Shown one piece after another: positions 42,597 to 53,019 of a stretch of DNA of 64,000 nucleotides (the stretch's first letter is position 1; every line of letters starts with the position of its first letter). The notes under the pieces are model-generated. The model was not told where the DNA came from and did no database searches. It saw nothing but the letters and a program-made list of their open reading frames with translations. This DNA is from Trichobilharzia szidati (taxonomy: Eukaryota > Platyhelminthes > Trematoda > Strigeidida > Schistosomatidae). A program made the translations under genes and the position numbers. The stretch lies in contig OX235272.1 in NCBI GenBank assembly GCA_944472155.2, positions 87,922,020 through 87,986,019 of the forward strand, read 5' to 3'.

Positions 42597-43915
42597 ATGT
42601 ATCATCTCCATCCAGGCATTAATGAAAACAAAACATGTAGGTCAGCGAAAAGTCTCTTTTCGGTGGCGAATTCATTTTCTTAGCTGTACAATCCCAAATA
42701 TATACATGAGTTATTTTGTATGTATGTGTACATTAAGTTTGTCAAACAAAAATACAATTGGTTATAGTTATTTTAACTAAACAGGTGAAGATTGGTAATT
42801 GGAGTTACGTAATACAAAATCAGTCAAGAAAATTAGGTGTTAGTGAAATTAGGGTAGTAACAAAGCTGATGAGTTGTCACAAACAGTTGTTATAGAAGAG
42901 TTACGTAATAATATGAATAGTTTGATGAGTGAGTTTTACTCAGGATGCACATAGGAACAAAGTAGATAATACGAAGTTACGTAGGAGTTCTAAATGAATA
43001 CAAGAATTATAAGCAATTAGGGTAGAACAGGCAAAGAAACAAAATTAAGTCATGAAAAAAAATCAAATTAAAAAAGTTGTTACCAAGACAGTATAAGTGG
43101 TTGAGTAATCCTCTTTTGTATGCACAGCTCCGGTTTTCCTATGTGAACGGCCAGGGCTTCAGCGATACAAAGAAGACGAAACCGTGTCGCCTTTGATAGG
43201 TCATTTTTGACTCTGTAGATTACTTTGAAGGAGGCGTTTGTTGAAATGGAATGATCACTGTTAATCAGGTGTTCAATTATCACACTCCTTATCGCACCAC
43301 TATTGCCTTTATGCAACCATGCTGAATAGTGTTTTTGAATCCTCTTGGACAGGGTGCGCGTCGAGCGACCGATGTACCTGGCTCCACAGCATCAGGTGAG
43401 CTGATATATGCACGTAGAAGTGGTCAGATGCGGGATCTTGTCCTTGAGGCTTCTGCAGATCAGTGGGAGACCTTTTATTTTGATGACTTAATTTTGTTTC
43501 TTTGCCTGTTCTACCCTAATTGCTTATAATTCTTGTATTCATTTAGAACTCCTACGTAACTTCGTATTTTCTACTTTGTTTCTGTGTACATCCTGAGTAA
43601 AACTCACTCATCAAACTATTCATATTATTACATAACTTCTTTTAACAACTGTTTGTGACAACTCATCACCTTTGTTACTACCCTAATCTCACTAACATCT
43701 AATTTTCTTGACTTATTTTGTATTACGTAACTCCAATTACCAATCTTCACCTGTTTAGTTAAAATAACTATAACCAATTGTATTTTTGTTTGACCAACCT
43801 AATGTACACATACATACAAAATAACACATATATATTTGCGATTGTACAGCTAAGAAAATGAATTCGCTGCCGCCGGAAAGAGACTTTTCGCTGATCTACG
43901 TGTTTTGTTTTCATT
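42597..43915 (-). mobile_element. Penelope-like element with about 420-bp inverted arms and 12-bp target duplication
   Basis: AACAAGCATTTC at 42585-42596 is repeated at 43916-43927. Arms about 42621-43060 and about 43480-43915 are reverse complements, starting AATGAAAACAAAACATGTAG and ending with its complement. The loop holds a minus-strand endonuclease. A further 24 bp (ATGTATCATCTCC...) lies at the left end only. No RT remains, so this is a non-autonomous, foldback-like insertion. Confidence 0.88.
43080..43430 (-). pseudogene. PLE GIY-YIG endonuclease, one in-frame stop
   Basis: Reading the minus strand from about 43420: CIYQLT-stop-CCGARYIGRSTRT, then KRIQKHYSAWLHKGNSGAI, RSVIIEHLINSDHSISTNA, FKVIYRVKNDLSKATRFRLL, IAEALAV and the end QPLILSW at 43080. 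Apart from the TGA before CCGA the frame is open (78 aa from 43316). The GIY-YIG core Y-IGRS is kept. Confidence 0.8.
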
Positions 43916-44160
43916 AACAAGCATTTCTACGAAAATGGAGACCAATTATGAAAAAACATAGAGTGCTGGCCATAGTTCTAGTGAAACCAGAATGGGAATA
44001 AACAAACTGGACATGAGTTCGAGGCTGACATAGGGGAGGTCGTGTGACGAGGAGAGGAGAGCTTACGGGCACACACGGAGCCAGTTAAGTAGATGCAGAT
44101 TATATCTGTAAATATTCAAGGATAAAACGAAGAGAGGTTTTTTTAAAAACAATTTCCTCA

Positions 44161-44504
44161 ATGAACTGAATTAGGCAAGCATTATTTGGGAACATCTGCT
44201 CCAATACATATAGTGTGTAATGCGAAATGAAAATAAGAAAGAAACGCAGACAATTCGATCTGTCTGTCTGCTTTTCAATGATTCATAAAAATAGTACAAA
44301 AGAAGAATCCGTTTGTAAGATAGAAATTAACGTGATAATTTGTTTCTTTTTGAATTGCAAATGAAGCAGAATAAGTATGTGTAGGCTGATATACTCAGAG
44401 CATTAATGACACATGAGGACTAATGATGGTAATAATAGTAATAATTCCAAAAAGTATAGAATTGTAAATTTCGCTTTTTAGAACAAACGAATGAATATAT
44501 GAGG
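44161..44504. other. No recognisable feature
   Basis: AT-rich spacer between the split RTE and the next PLE. Confidence 0.4.
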
Positions 44505-44557
44505 AGGGAATAGTTATTTCTTATGTTGAAAACTTATCTTCTGATTTAATTTCTAAA

Positions 44558-45235
44558 TTGCCTTTCTATAAGAGATATGTAGACGATATCATTTTGATAT
44601 GCGTTGATCATGAAGATGCGAGTCGTCTATTGGACAGACTCAACTCTGTACAGAATCATATTAGTCTTATATGCGAGGAAGAAAGTCGCAACCAGCTTGC
44701 ATTTTTAGACATACTTCTGAGTCGAAGAGACGATGGCTCAATAAGACGTTCTATCTACAGAAAGCCCACTTGGACAGGGCAATATCTTAATTTTCACAGC
44801 TTCTGTCCATTACAATATAAGAGAGGCTTGGTGAAGTGTCTATTTAAGAGGATTCAGCGTATTTGCACGGCTGATGTTATAGACAAGGAAAACGAAATAT
44901 TGATGGATACTCTTGTTGAAAACGGATATCCTTTGAAGTTTTTGAACAGGTGTAGAAGTCAACTAGCCTCTAAACCTACAATCCATACCATCTCTAAGAA
45001 AAAGGTTTTCATCAAATTACCATATAATGGGGAAATAAACAGTAGGACTTCGAGACAAAGGTTGAATTCCATCATCCGTACAACCTACTATGCAGCCCAG
45101 CTTGAAATTGTCGAAAAGGCTAAAAATATGCTTCACTGGAAACCTCAAAAGTGCACAAGTGATTATATCACATCCCATACAATTTACCAATTTTCGTGTG
45201 TGTGTGTGTGGGCATACATTCATAGGGAGGAGTAA
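44558..45235 (+). CDS. PLE reverse transcriptase, palm-thumb part
   Basis: 225 aa: YVDD at residues 7-10, the LAFLDILLSRRDDGSIRRSI block, YRKPTWTGQYLNFHSFCPL, RGLVKCLFKRIQRICTADV, ENGYPLKFLNRCRSQ and KKKVFIKLPYNGE. These are the conserved steps between RT and endonuclease in PLEs. The protein copies PLE RNA at nicked target DNA. The frame actually begins upstream (about 44505) without a Met and runs out just after YQFSCVCVW, where the GT run shifts the frame away from the endonuclease. Confidence 0.8.
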   Translation: MPFYKRYVDDIILICVDHEDASRLLDRLNSVQNHISLICEEESRNQLAFLDILLSRRDDGSIRRSIYRKPTWTGQYLNFHSFCPLQYKRGLVKCLFKRIQRICTADVIDKENEILMDTLVENGYPLKFLNRCRSQLASKPTIHTISKKKVFIKLPYNGEINSRTSRQRLNSIIRTTYYAAQLEIVEKAKNMLHWKPQKCTSDYITSHTIYQFSCVCVWAYIHREE

Positions 45236-45521
45236 TCGCGCGTTGCACGTGAGGGTGGGAGAGCATATCCCAAAGTGGTTAGGAAAACAGATGAATTGTG
45301 ACAAGCCCATAGATGCAGGTGCTAGACTACCAACTTCGTCTATAGCTAAACATTTAATCGAGATGAACCATAAGGTTGATGTTAACTCAGCCTTTAAGGT
45401 CATCTATAAAAACGGTCAAGGACGTTTACTGAAATACGCTGAGGCTATAGCCATTCATAAACTTAAGCCCCCCTTGTGTATTCAAAAACAGTTTGTTGTT
45501 ACTCTTAACCTACCTTGGTAA
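45090..45521 (+). CDS. PLE GIY-YIG endonuclease (frame-shifted from the RT)
   Basis: From the GT run onward: VCVCGHTFIGRSNRALHVRV, GEHIPKWLGKQ, SSIAKHLIEMNHKVDVNSAF, KVIYKNGQ, GRLLKYAEAIAIHKLKPPL, QKQFVVTLNLPW. The Y of YIG reads F (HTFIGRS). The first 35 or so residues of this ORF are out-of-frame sequence from the RT part. Losing or gaining GT units would rejoin the two frames. Confidence 0.75.
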   Translation: MQPSLKLSKRLKICFTGNLKSAQVIISHPIQFTNFRVCVCGHTFIGRSNRALHVRVGEHIPKWLGKQMNCDKPIDAGARLPTSSIAKHLIEMNHKVDVNSAFKVIYKNGQGRLLKYAEAIAIHKLKPPLCIQKQFVVTLNLPW

Positions 45522-45524
45522 TCC

Positions 45525-45939
45525 TTATTTGATTGGATTACCAAACGTTTGTGTTAATTATTCTTAATTCTTTTTTTGTCACCTTGTTTAATTTAACTTT
45601 TCCATATATATTGACTTGACAAGTAAATGTGTGATCAGATTGTTCGAAATGTATAGCGCTAATACATCACATTTTTCAGATAATCTCCGTCTTCTAATAA
45701 TGCTATCATAGTTATTTCATCAGATGGGAAAATCGAATGAGAAGTCTCATGGTATTTTTTAGGAGACTACATAAAAACCGGTATTCTATCACCGCACAGA
45801 AGATCGTAAAGCAAAGAAAGATATGAGTAGAAAATTGGTTACACTAAGCGAAATTCAGGGAGAAAAATCTCTTCCACGGAGCGTTTGAATATAAGGGTAA
45901 ATCGTGGGCATTATTGTAAAGTTTAGCTACACACTGTTA
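45525..45939. other. PLE 3' flank, no other feature
   Basis: AT-rich. TTCAGGGAGAAAAATCTCTT near 45854 resembles the PLE end motif, so this may be the element's 3' untranslated part. Confidence 0.4.
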
Positions 45940-46165
45940 CTGTTAATATTCCTCTTAGTTCCGAGTGGTTAACCTCGAGCTTTGAAGTTTCAGTAGCAGT
46001 GGTTTTATTCTTCTTCAAGGAGTGGAGTTGCTAGCATCAAGCAAAACCTGCCGTCTTTATTGGTTTTGCAACCACTCCTAAGAGAAGCTTAGGAGTGCAT
46101 CATGAGGGAATCGAACTACGGACTATTTGTGATGAGTGTTGTGCCATGGAACCACTGATGCACTT
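45940..46165 (-). mobile_element. tRNA-headed SINE with RTE-like tail (family B)
   Basis: The tail at 45948-45990 (complement of TTCCTCTTAGTTCCGAGTGG) matches the RTE 3' end. The body contains GTTGCTAGCATCAAGC. The head complement is at 46100-46160 (GAATCGAACTACGG; GTGCCATGGAACCACTGATG). Confidence 0.65.
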
Positions 46166-46194
46166 TACTAACTGACTGAGGTTTGAAACGCAAA

Positions 46195-46560
46195 TAAATG
46201 CCTTCAGTCATATCAAAGTGCTTCTTGAAAACTGTTTCGTCCTGCTTCGAGACTCTTCAGAAGTACGCACCCACTGAGGACTGAACCCTAGGACTTTCTG
46301 TTACTCGGCGAGCTTATTAACCATTCAGCGACTGGGACCTGATCCAATGATCCAAGAATTACAAGTCGCGATATATTCAGAGCAACCACCAGCTTGCTTG
46401 ACTAGGTTCGAATACCAGTGAGTGTGTACTGATGAATAGTCCCAATGAAGGAGGAGTGAAACAGCTTCCCAGTACTCCGGTACTGGTTTTTCAATAGTTC
46501 TCTAACTAACTCTGACTAGTAGTCATACCTGTAACCAATGAAATCACTACAGATTAACAC
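46195..46560. mobile_element. Hammerhead SINE HH2, head-to-head pair
   Basis: Left minus hammerhead on 46212-46268: CTGAAGA intact, GGAC, GAAAC intact, but stem III is GTTTT and the cleavage region is changed. Right plus copy 46385-46560: GTACTGATGAATAGTCCC, an expanded stem II and GAGTGAAACAGC, then CAGTACTCC able to pair with GTACTG. Confidence 0.65.
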
Positions 46561-47114
46561 TCGATGATGTCAAAGTATTCACATAGCTTTGCAACGTGAT
46601 TTACACAGCTCTACTTCTTCCTGACTTCCTCTACAACAACTGTAACGGAAAGAAGTTCCAGATGTATAGAAAGCAAATCAGAAAACTTCACTAATACCTT
46701 GACATGGCCATGAGAATAAAATCTAGGCGAAACTCTATCCGCTTAATAATATTACTCATGTTATCTCTTTCCTCTTCAGGAACTGCCAGCCGAAGTAGTG
46801 TTAAGCTGTAAAAGAGTTAAGCGTGGCGAAACCTAAACATGATACCAATCAATGAAGTATTGACCTGTTCATTTTGAAGCAAACAGAGAGTTATTATTAT
46901 TATTCTATACGTAAATGTTCTTTAGACTGTGCATTTCTGTTCATTGAAGTTTCATTATATTTGGTTTCTTTACTTTTATTTCTACTTGTTTGAAATGTAT
47001 CAGCTTGCCCTGTTGTTTTGTTGTGCAAAATTCCAAATTTTTAATTCCAATGAATTCACTCTACGCCAAATAGCAATAATTATAGAGTTAATTTTGAGTA
47101 CCTTATTTTGATAT
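46561..47114. other. No recognisable gene
   Basis: Mixed sequence with TTATTATTATTATT at 46890-46903. ORFs are short and motif-free. Confidence 0.35.
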
Positions 47115-47955
47115 TACTTACAGGTGAAAACCAACAAACTGGCTGAAGAAGCGGGAGGCGAAGACACGACTCCAGGTGAACATAGAAATGATGGAGGTGA
47201 TGAAGATAACCAACCAACCAACAGAAACAACAACAACAACCAGCACCAATCACCATCAAAGAGAGAGATTTGATAGAGGTGACTTCCTTCACTTATCTGG
47301 TTGGGCAGCATCATTTCAAGCACAGCCAGTGAAACTAATGAAGATGTCAAAGCCAACCATCTAGGATGGGAAAGACAAGATACGCCTTCATCAACCTGAA
47401 ACCAGTTTGGAAATCTTTTGTTTCACTCAGCCAGGCAGTATGAAGAAGAAAATTCGGATTCTATTCAACACAAATGTGAAGTCAGTCAGTCAGTTCTTCT
47501 CTACCGGTCAGAAACTTGTACTACGTGTCACGAAAAGCACTTCCAACAGGCCATTGCAGACCTTTATCAACTACTGCCATCTTCGCTGGCTCCATACTGA
47601 AGATCAAATGCCCGGCCGGACGATCCGCCAGAAAGAATTAGCAACAAGAAACTCTGGCTGGGAACAAACCAATCAAGAGGCGATCGCTCGAAAAATAGGT
47701 AGAAGAAAATGGAGATGGATCTAATATAAGTTGAGAAGGTTGTCGAATGACATTGTGTAATGCAGACCATTGCTCGAGTGGAATCCGAATGGGAAACATC
47801 GAGTGGGTCTTCGGTGCAAGGGTGACATGGAGGAGATCATGTGAGTTGGAGAGGGAGATGAGGGATTATGGTCTATCTTGGACCCAGCTGAAAAGGAGGG
47901 TAGAAAAGAGAACAGAGTGGAGATTTGTTTTTGAAGCCCTGTTACTACGATGAAA
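47115..47955 (+). mobile_element. RTE LINE 3' half
   Basis: Starts QVKTNKLAEEAGGEDTTPGE..., continues EVMKITNQPTETTTTTSTNH, C-terminal pieces NSDSIQHKCEVSQSVLLYRS, LPSSLAPY, RKKWRWI near 47700, then GACATGGAGGAGATCATGTG and the 3' end TTTGAAGCCCTGTTACTACG at 47931. Broken in many places. Confidence 0.75.
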
Positions 47956-48474
47956 AGATTTAGACGTTCGTCCAGATGAAAAGCTTCGCAAATTACAAAC
48001 AGGTACAAGAAGGTGGTGGATAAGCACTTATAGATATCCTCTTATCCGATGAAGCAATCGTTCACAGTGGTCACAACACTTTCAAACGATGAAATAATAA
48101 TCGCTTTAATCTCAACAGTGTTTATATAATGTACAGACTTTTCAGCGGAATTTATTGTGCAGTAGTTCCTCTTCATCCATGTTCTTCAAGTTAAATAGTA
48201 ACTCACAGTAGACTGCACGGTACAATACCATCTGGCCTGAAGAGCAAACCAGTCTCTTATGATGTATCTTTTTTGTCTCCTTCGAGAAATGCATGACGTC
48301 AGATTGGGGACCAAATGAAAAATGCAGGAGTACATAATGAGAACGCAAGACAAATGAATAACTGAAGACTACAGGCAGTTAGTTTTATTTCTTAGGGAAT
48401 GGCATTTTGTACTTGAAAGCCTAAACACATTTATCTCATGTATTGGAATACGTTGCTGCCCACAGTTTTGGTCT
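47956..48474. other. No recognisable gene
   Basis: Motif-free. A 68-codon minus ORF (48348-48142) is unsupported. Confidence 0.3.
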
Positions 48475-48720
48475 CTCTCTCAAACGCTTGGAAAGCCAAC
48501 GGTGCTAAATTTTTTAGTAGTATACACTCACAACTTCACACTGAATCGAACACATGGCCTCTCGGGGAGCTCGTGGTGCATTCAACCACTTAGACTCTTT
48601 CTAAATGGCCCGGGAATTACAACCTCTGCCACGTTGCGATGGATAGCTCAACTACCAGTCAGTGTCATCGACAAGTAACTGTTCTCTTGCTTGACCTGGT
48701 GTCTAGTCTCTGCAGATGCG
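48475..48720 (-). mobile_element. Probable HH2 SINE, very decayed
   Basis: Minus strand: AGTGGTTGAATGCACCACGA (tRNA-like head), GTGTTCGATTCAG (B-box-like), GTGTATACTACTAAA at the ribozyme position and GGCTTTCCAAGCGTTTGAGA as the tail. The catalytic boxes are not visible. Confidence 0.4.
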
Positions 48721-49087
48721 TCTCGAAGACCTCAGTCAGACAGTTAACACATTGCTATGTGAATTGAACTAAAAGAAGTCGAATACTTCATTGATTGATA
48801 CCATGTTTTGATTTCACCAACCCCATAACTCTTTTTCAATCCAATTCTACATCATATAACATTATTCCACAAGCAGCATTTCACTTATATCATAAAACTT
48901 CGTTCTCCAAAATAGAAACAACATTTATTTTATGGTAACCTTGAAGTATCGAAAATTGTTCTTTTCTTTTCGGTAAATATCAATATCTAAGTTATGCTTT
49001 TACTTCTTTCAAATCACTTAGTAAATCGATAAAATATATTCATCATATGCACATAACCAGTAATATACAATAAGACATTAGTAAATT
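48721..49087. other. No recognisable feature
   Basis: AT-rich. Nothing recognised. Confidence 0.4.
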
Positions 49088-49530
49088 AGATGGAGGATTT
49101 CATCATGAGCTGACATCAGTTAGAGAACTACTGGAAAACCAGCTGGGAGTACTGGACAGCTGTTTCCCCCATCCCAATTTGGTACCCTTCAGCAGTACGC
49201 AACCACCCTAACTGGGTTCGAACCCAGGACCTTCTGGTTACAAAGTGAGCTAGCTCGTAGACCATTAAGCCACTGAGACTCGATCCAATGACCAGCCCAT
49301 GAATTCCAACTTCTGCCAATTCATGACATAGCGCGACAACTTCACAATGTCTTCTTCGATGAGTTACTACCTCACCTTCAACCTGCTGCACCACACTGGT
49401 CACGGCTTCCCACTAGAACCCCAGGTTAACTGCCTGAATATGGCCAGTCGCTAATTGATGTCAGCCCATGATAAAAAATCCTCCAACCAATCAAACTTAA
49501 TCCCTACAAAAACCAGTACTTGAAAAGAGA
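49088..49530 (-). mobile_element. Hammerhead SINE HH2 with well-paired ribozyme
   Basis: The hammerhead lies on the complement of 49149-49198. Stem I is six perfect pairs (49149-49154 with 49193-49198), the first box CTGAAGG (49186-49192) has one change, GAAA is at 49163-49166, stem III is ACAGCTGT (49156-49163) and the cleavage triplet GTC is at 49155-49157. Stem II is altered. Then come the tRNA-like head, the 5' block, and a plus-oriented element end (AATCCCTACAAAAACCAGTA) at 49500, so both ends are inverted. Confidence 0.75.
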
Positions 49531-50227
49531 ACATTAGTAAATGACTGTAATCATCCAATCAAGTGATCAATACCTGGGTGGCTGGTTGGAGAAGGATGAT
49601 GATTTCCACAGTTAATTAGTAATATCTACTGTACTGACTGACTGACTGACATTCGTTATTCATTTCTCGTCTCATCATCATCATCGCCATCATAATAATT
49701 CAATCTGCATTAAACAATATACAGTGATGAAGATGTTATGATAATGTTATGCATGCGACAGGTGTCTGTCTGTCTGAGATTTCAGCAACAACGACAATAA
49801 CAAAGAAAGTAATTAAACTAATAGTATGATAATATATCGATCAATAAATAATCCTCCTTTGAACAGAGAAAACAAAAACCAACATTTCTGATTTATTCTA
49901 TTGATTATAAATTAGCAGGAGAAACAGTTTTTTTTTCATTCTCTATCCGACTGACTGGTATTTCGCATCAATTATGTTTCAATGAGATACAAATTGAAGT
50001 GAAATAGCAATTAAGGCTGATTCTAAGAAAGTTTCACTTTTATGTAAACTTGTGTGGGTGTGTATGTGTGTGTCTTTAAACTGGTTTCACCAACGTCTGC
50101 ATTCCTTGAAATGGAATCCTTTTCAGAAATTATCAAAATACATTGAACAAGCATTAGTGCGTCAACCACACCAACAGTCAATAAGAAGTATATTCTGAAT
50201 AGATCCCAAATTACAATACTGCGACAT
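49531..50227. repeat. Simple repeats in otherwise featureless DNA
   Basis: CTGACTGACTGACTGAC near 49634-49650, TCATCATCATCATCGCCATC near 49673, TGTCTGTCTGTCTG near 49766. No gene is seen. Confidence 0.5.
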
Positions 50228-50660
50228 TTTCAAGTATTAGTTTGCAAGGATTTGATCGGTTTCATGCGTGATCACAAGCTGATATCTGTAACAGAACTAT
50301 TGAAAAAGGAGAGGGTGCTGATCAGCTGTTTCCTTTTAGTGTTGGACCCTTCAGGAGTACGCACCTTTTGAATCGCGAACTCAGGACCTTCCGTTTACAA
50401 AGTGAACTCGTAGATGATACAGCCATTAGGATCCGACCTAATGGCGTAGGACTCTCAACTTTTTGTTAATTCGTGGTATACATAGTGTTGAAACCGAAAG
50501 ACTGCAAGCTTGAAATCCAGTTGGTGCGTACTGCTGAAGAGTCTCAAACTGGAATGAACCTTCTCTCCAGGACTCCCATACTGGTTTTCCAATGGTTGTC
50601 TAACTAATACCAACCCACGGTTAAGCTCTTAACAAATCAAATGATTTCAAATCAATCAAA
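50228..50660. mobile_element. Hammerhead SINE HH2, head-to-head pair
   Basis: Ends TTTTCAAGTATTAGTTTGCA at 50229 and its decayed inverse near 50650. The left minus ribozyme has GTACTCCTGAAGG, GGAAACAGCTGATC (ATC at the cleavage site). The right plus ribozyme (50512-50570) has an intact GTACTGCTGAAGAG but GAAC for GAAA. Confidence 0.7.
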
Positions 50661-50669
50661 ATACCCACT

Positions 50670-50990
50670 TAAGTCCTACAGGAGGTCAACCGCCAGCCCA
50701 AATAGCTCGGTGGTAACGTCTCTGACTGCGGCACTGGATGGCGCGGGTTCAAACCTTGGAAGGGTTCAAAATACGCCTCCCTGAAGAGTGCCAACTAGCA
50801 CGAAACGTAGGTCCGACAAGGCTTCCTGTGGTCGATTGCCTCCAACTATCTAATATCATCAAAAATCAACGTGCACCGTGATGGCGAGCTACCTAGAATG
50901 GAGGCCACATTGCAAACCTGCCTGAAAGAATTCAGTCTGCACCAAAGAAAGGACTAGACATGTCACACTAGTTACTAGTCTCCAATCAAA
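50670..50990 (+). mobile_element. Hammerhead SINE HH3, full-length single copy
   Basis: tRNA-like head AATAGCTCGGTGGTAACG (A box) and GCGGGTTCAAACC (B box) at 50700-50756; hammerhead 50774-50823 with CTGAAGA (50781-50787), GTGC/GCAC stem II, GAAAC (50802-50806), GTAG in place of CTAG in stem III, and GTC; then the tail TGATGGCGAGCTACCTAGAA to CACTAGTTACTAGTCTCCAA. It defines the unit length (about 320 bp). Stem I is disturbed by a CGA insertion. Confidence 0.8.
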
Positions 50991-51404
50991 AGATAATATT
51001 TTATTCGACAAAAGAAGTTATTTGTTTCAACGCTTCAAGTGAGTGAACTTAAGTCAAGTTTAAAAGCTATTCTGAAGATCAAAATGATACTTAAAATTGT
51101 TCAAGCAAATAATATGGGGATGTTAGTGTGTCAACTTTGTTTTCAAAGCACATTTTACCAATATTTAAGGTGAGTATATAAATATGAGCTAAAATTCCCT
51201 GCTGTTACGGCTTCCAAAAACTCTAAGATATGCCGTACTACACAAATAAGTATTACAGATTGTTTTGAAAAGACACAGGCATCTATTTTATGCCCTGTTT
51301 TAATAAGTGGTACAACACTGTGACTATTCCTCATCATCTATAGCTAATACAGTTGAATATGTTCACATGTAAATTATTTATAAACGATAATATCCATGAG
51401 TATT
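50991..51404. other. No recognisable feature
   Basis: AT-rich. Nothing recognised. Confidence 0.4.
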
Positions 51405-51735
51405 CTCGTGGACGGTGGATGAGCATTTCACCCTATTTGAGGCTCATCAACTGAATCTCCCAGTATTACCAAGTGGGTGATGGTATTCTCACAGAGACCT
51501 GAACGCCTAGAATGTATCGTTTAAAAAGCCGAAGAGTTGTCCACTTGACCACTTGGTTCATGAGAGACTCCCCTTGTGCAACAGCCATCAGTTGTTATTC
51601 ATTTTTAATTCATTGTTGACTTACCTAATGACATCGTCGAAGGGTCCGTTTTACGAGCGAAAGTGTCAACAAGGGCCAACATCTTGGTCCAGTAAATCAA
51701 TGGGAAAATCAATATTGAATTAAAAACAGATATTT
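51405..51735 (-). mobile_element. Sm-alpha-like hammerhead SINE (HH1)
   Basis: Minus strand: tRNA-like boxes (complement of GAGTTGTCCACTTGACCACT near 51534-51553), a hammerhead on about 51414-51465 with TTGATGA, the CTCAAATAGGG stem II loop, an intact GAAA, a GCTC stem III and ATC. The only change in the first box is C to T. The 5' part matches 190-330. Confidence 0.65.
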
Positions 51736-51984
51736 TCAATAATCTGTTTAACAAATATGCAACCACATTTACTCTTAAATGTTCACTAATGAGACAAAGC
51801 GATTAAGCGCTACTACACGAATACTTCTTATATTTTAATAATAATGGAACAGAGTAATAAGCAGTCGGTAAAGTTCATAATACTTTCTATCTAAATGAGA
51901 TATATTATATGATAAAGTGATTGATCCACAGAGCAAATGCAGTCTGCTCCTATGAATGTATTAAGCAAACTAATTCATTAATTG
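51736..51984. other. No recognisable feature
   Basis: AT-rich spacer. Confidence 0.4.
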
Positions 51985-52560
51985 CTGAGTAAGAACAACT
52001 ACCCAGAATAATTCATCGATAAGAATGTGAATCAAAAAGTCCAGGCAGATAAAAGTACCAACAGTCCCAAGAAAAATGTTGTTCTTGAAGCTTCAGTTTC
52101 TCTGGGAAAACATCAGTGTCTTCAAAACTACCCCTATTTTGCGTTTGTAAGTTAAAGATAAGCTACCTAATTTAGCCTATTTTATGTGTATCTATCAACC
52201 TGACTGCTGCTGTGGAGTCAGTAACATAGAACGTTTAATTAGTCGTGTTTATCGTCGGATTTCCTAACACCATCCTGCAGGGCGGTTAAGTAAGGGAGAA
52301 ACAAAATCCATTCATAGTTCTGTACTGTCTCATGTCGTAGATACATAACACAAAACTGATGTTAACGAGGAGACTTTCAAAGTCATCTACCGTATTCCAA
52401 CTAACTTCAGTTTGACCTCAAATGTTCGGCTATTAAGTATTTCTGAGGTTATTGGGATCTACATCAAGAAGCCCAATTTATGTGTCCAAGAGAAGCTGGT
52501 TCAGACATTGTCTTTACCTTGGCCATCAAGGTTTTAATGATCCTGAAATAGTTGTGGAAA
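51985..52560 (+). mobile_element. Penelope-like element, RT end plus endonuclease, decayed
   Basis: Plus strand: FIDKNVNQKVQADKSTNSPK near 52015 (RT-endonuclease linker), then KDKLPNLAYFMCIYQPDC near 52155, CCGVSNIERLISRVYRR (YIGRT reads NIERL), LSKGETKSIHSSVLSHVVD, DVNEETFKVIYRIPTNFSL, VRLLSISEVIGIYIKKPNL and TLSLPWPSRF near 52530. Stops at two points. Same family as 41 and 54 kb. Confidence 0.75.
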
Positions 52561-53019
52561 TTTCTTTAATTTTATTTTGATATTCTATTAAATATTACAT
52601 TTTTATGCTTAATACAACTTATGGATCTTTCTTGAACTGTGGTAATTCCATTGAATTGTTAACAAATCAATTGTCAATGGACACGAACATTGAATGGTTG
52701 TTTATTGGCACCGGTAGCCATTGGTGGGCAACTCGAAGGCGCGAATGGTTCAATCGTGGACAAGTTGGAAGAAGACGAAAGAATAAGAATAAAAGTACAT
52801 TAAATTTACTATAAAACATTCGTTTCTAGACTTGTAACTGCCTTGATTTTAATTGCCAAACAACATAACCTTCGAGCAAGTATTGGTGTTTTGGAGTTAA
52901 AGTTGAGAAACGTACATAGTAATTATCGGTTCGGAGTGTCTAAGCAAATAATAGGAACTTAGGGTTAAGTTCCTTGACATCGATAGTATAGCGAAAATAT
53001 TCATTTAGACATCTATAAA
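52561..53019. other. PLE 3' flank; no separate gene recognised
   Basis: TGGCCATCAAGGTTTTAATG just after the endonuclease matches the region after the endonuclease of the 54-kb copy (complement near 54125). A 69-codon ORF (52605-52814) has no known motif. Confidence 0.35.

Larger units (their letters stand above)
42440..44160 (+). mobile_element. RTE LINE 3' fragment split by a PLE (42440-42596 and 43916-44160)
   Basis: The left part matches the C-terminal domain (ACTTTTATCAACAGCTGTCT, CTACTGAAGATCAGATAGCT, AAGAATCTCTGGGAGGGAAC). The right part continues after the insertion with ACGAAAATGGAGACCAATTA and CGTGTGACGAGGAGAGGAGA. Both are decayed and the terminal tail is not clear. Confidence 0.7.
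44505..45521 (+). mobile_element. Penelope-like element, RT C-terminal half plus endonuclease, nearly intact
   Basis: 5'-truncated in the RT palm (YVENLSSDLI precedes KRYVDDIILI with an intact YVDD). Two overlapping open frames cover the rest, 44558-45235 (225 aa) and 45090-45521 (143 aa), separated by a one-step frame change at a GTGTGTGTGTG run (45197-45210). It ends TLNLPW-stop at 45522-45524. No inverted arm was found on either side. Confidence 0.85.
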
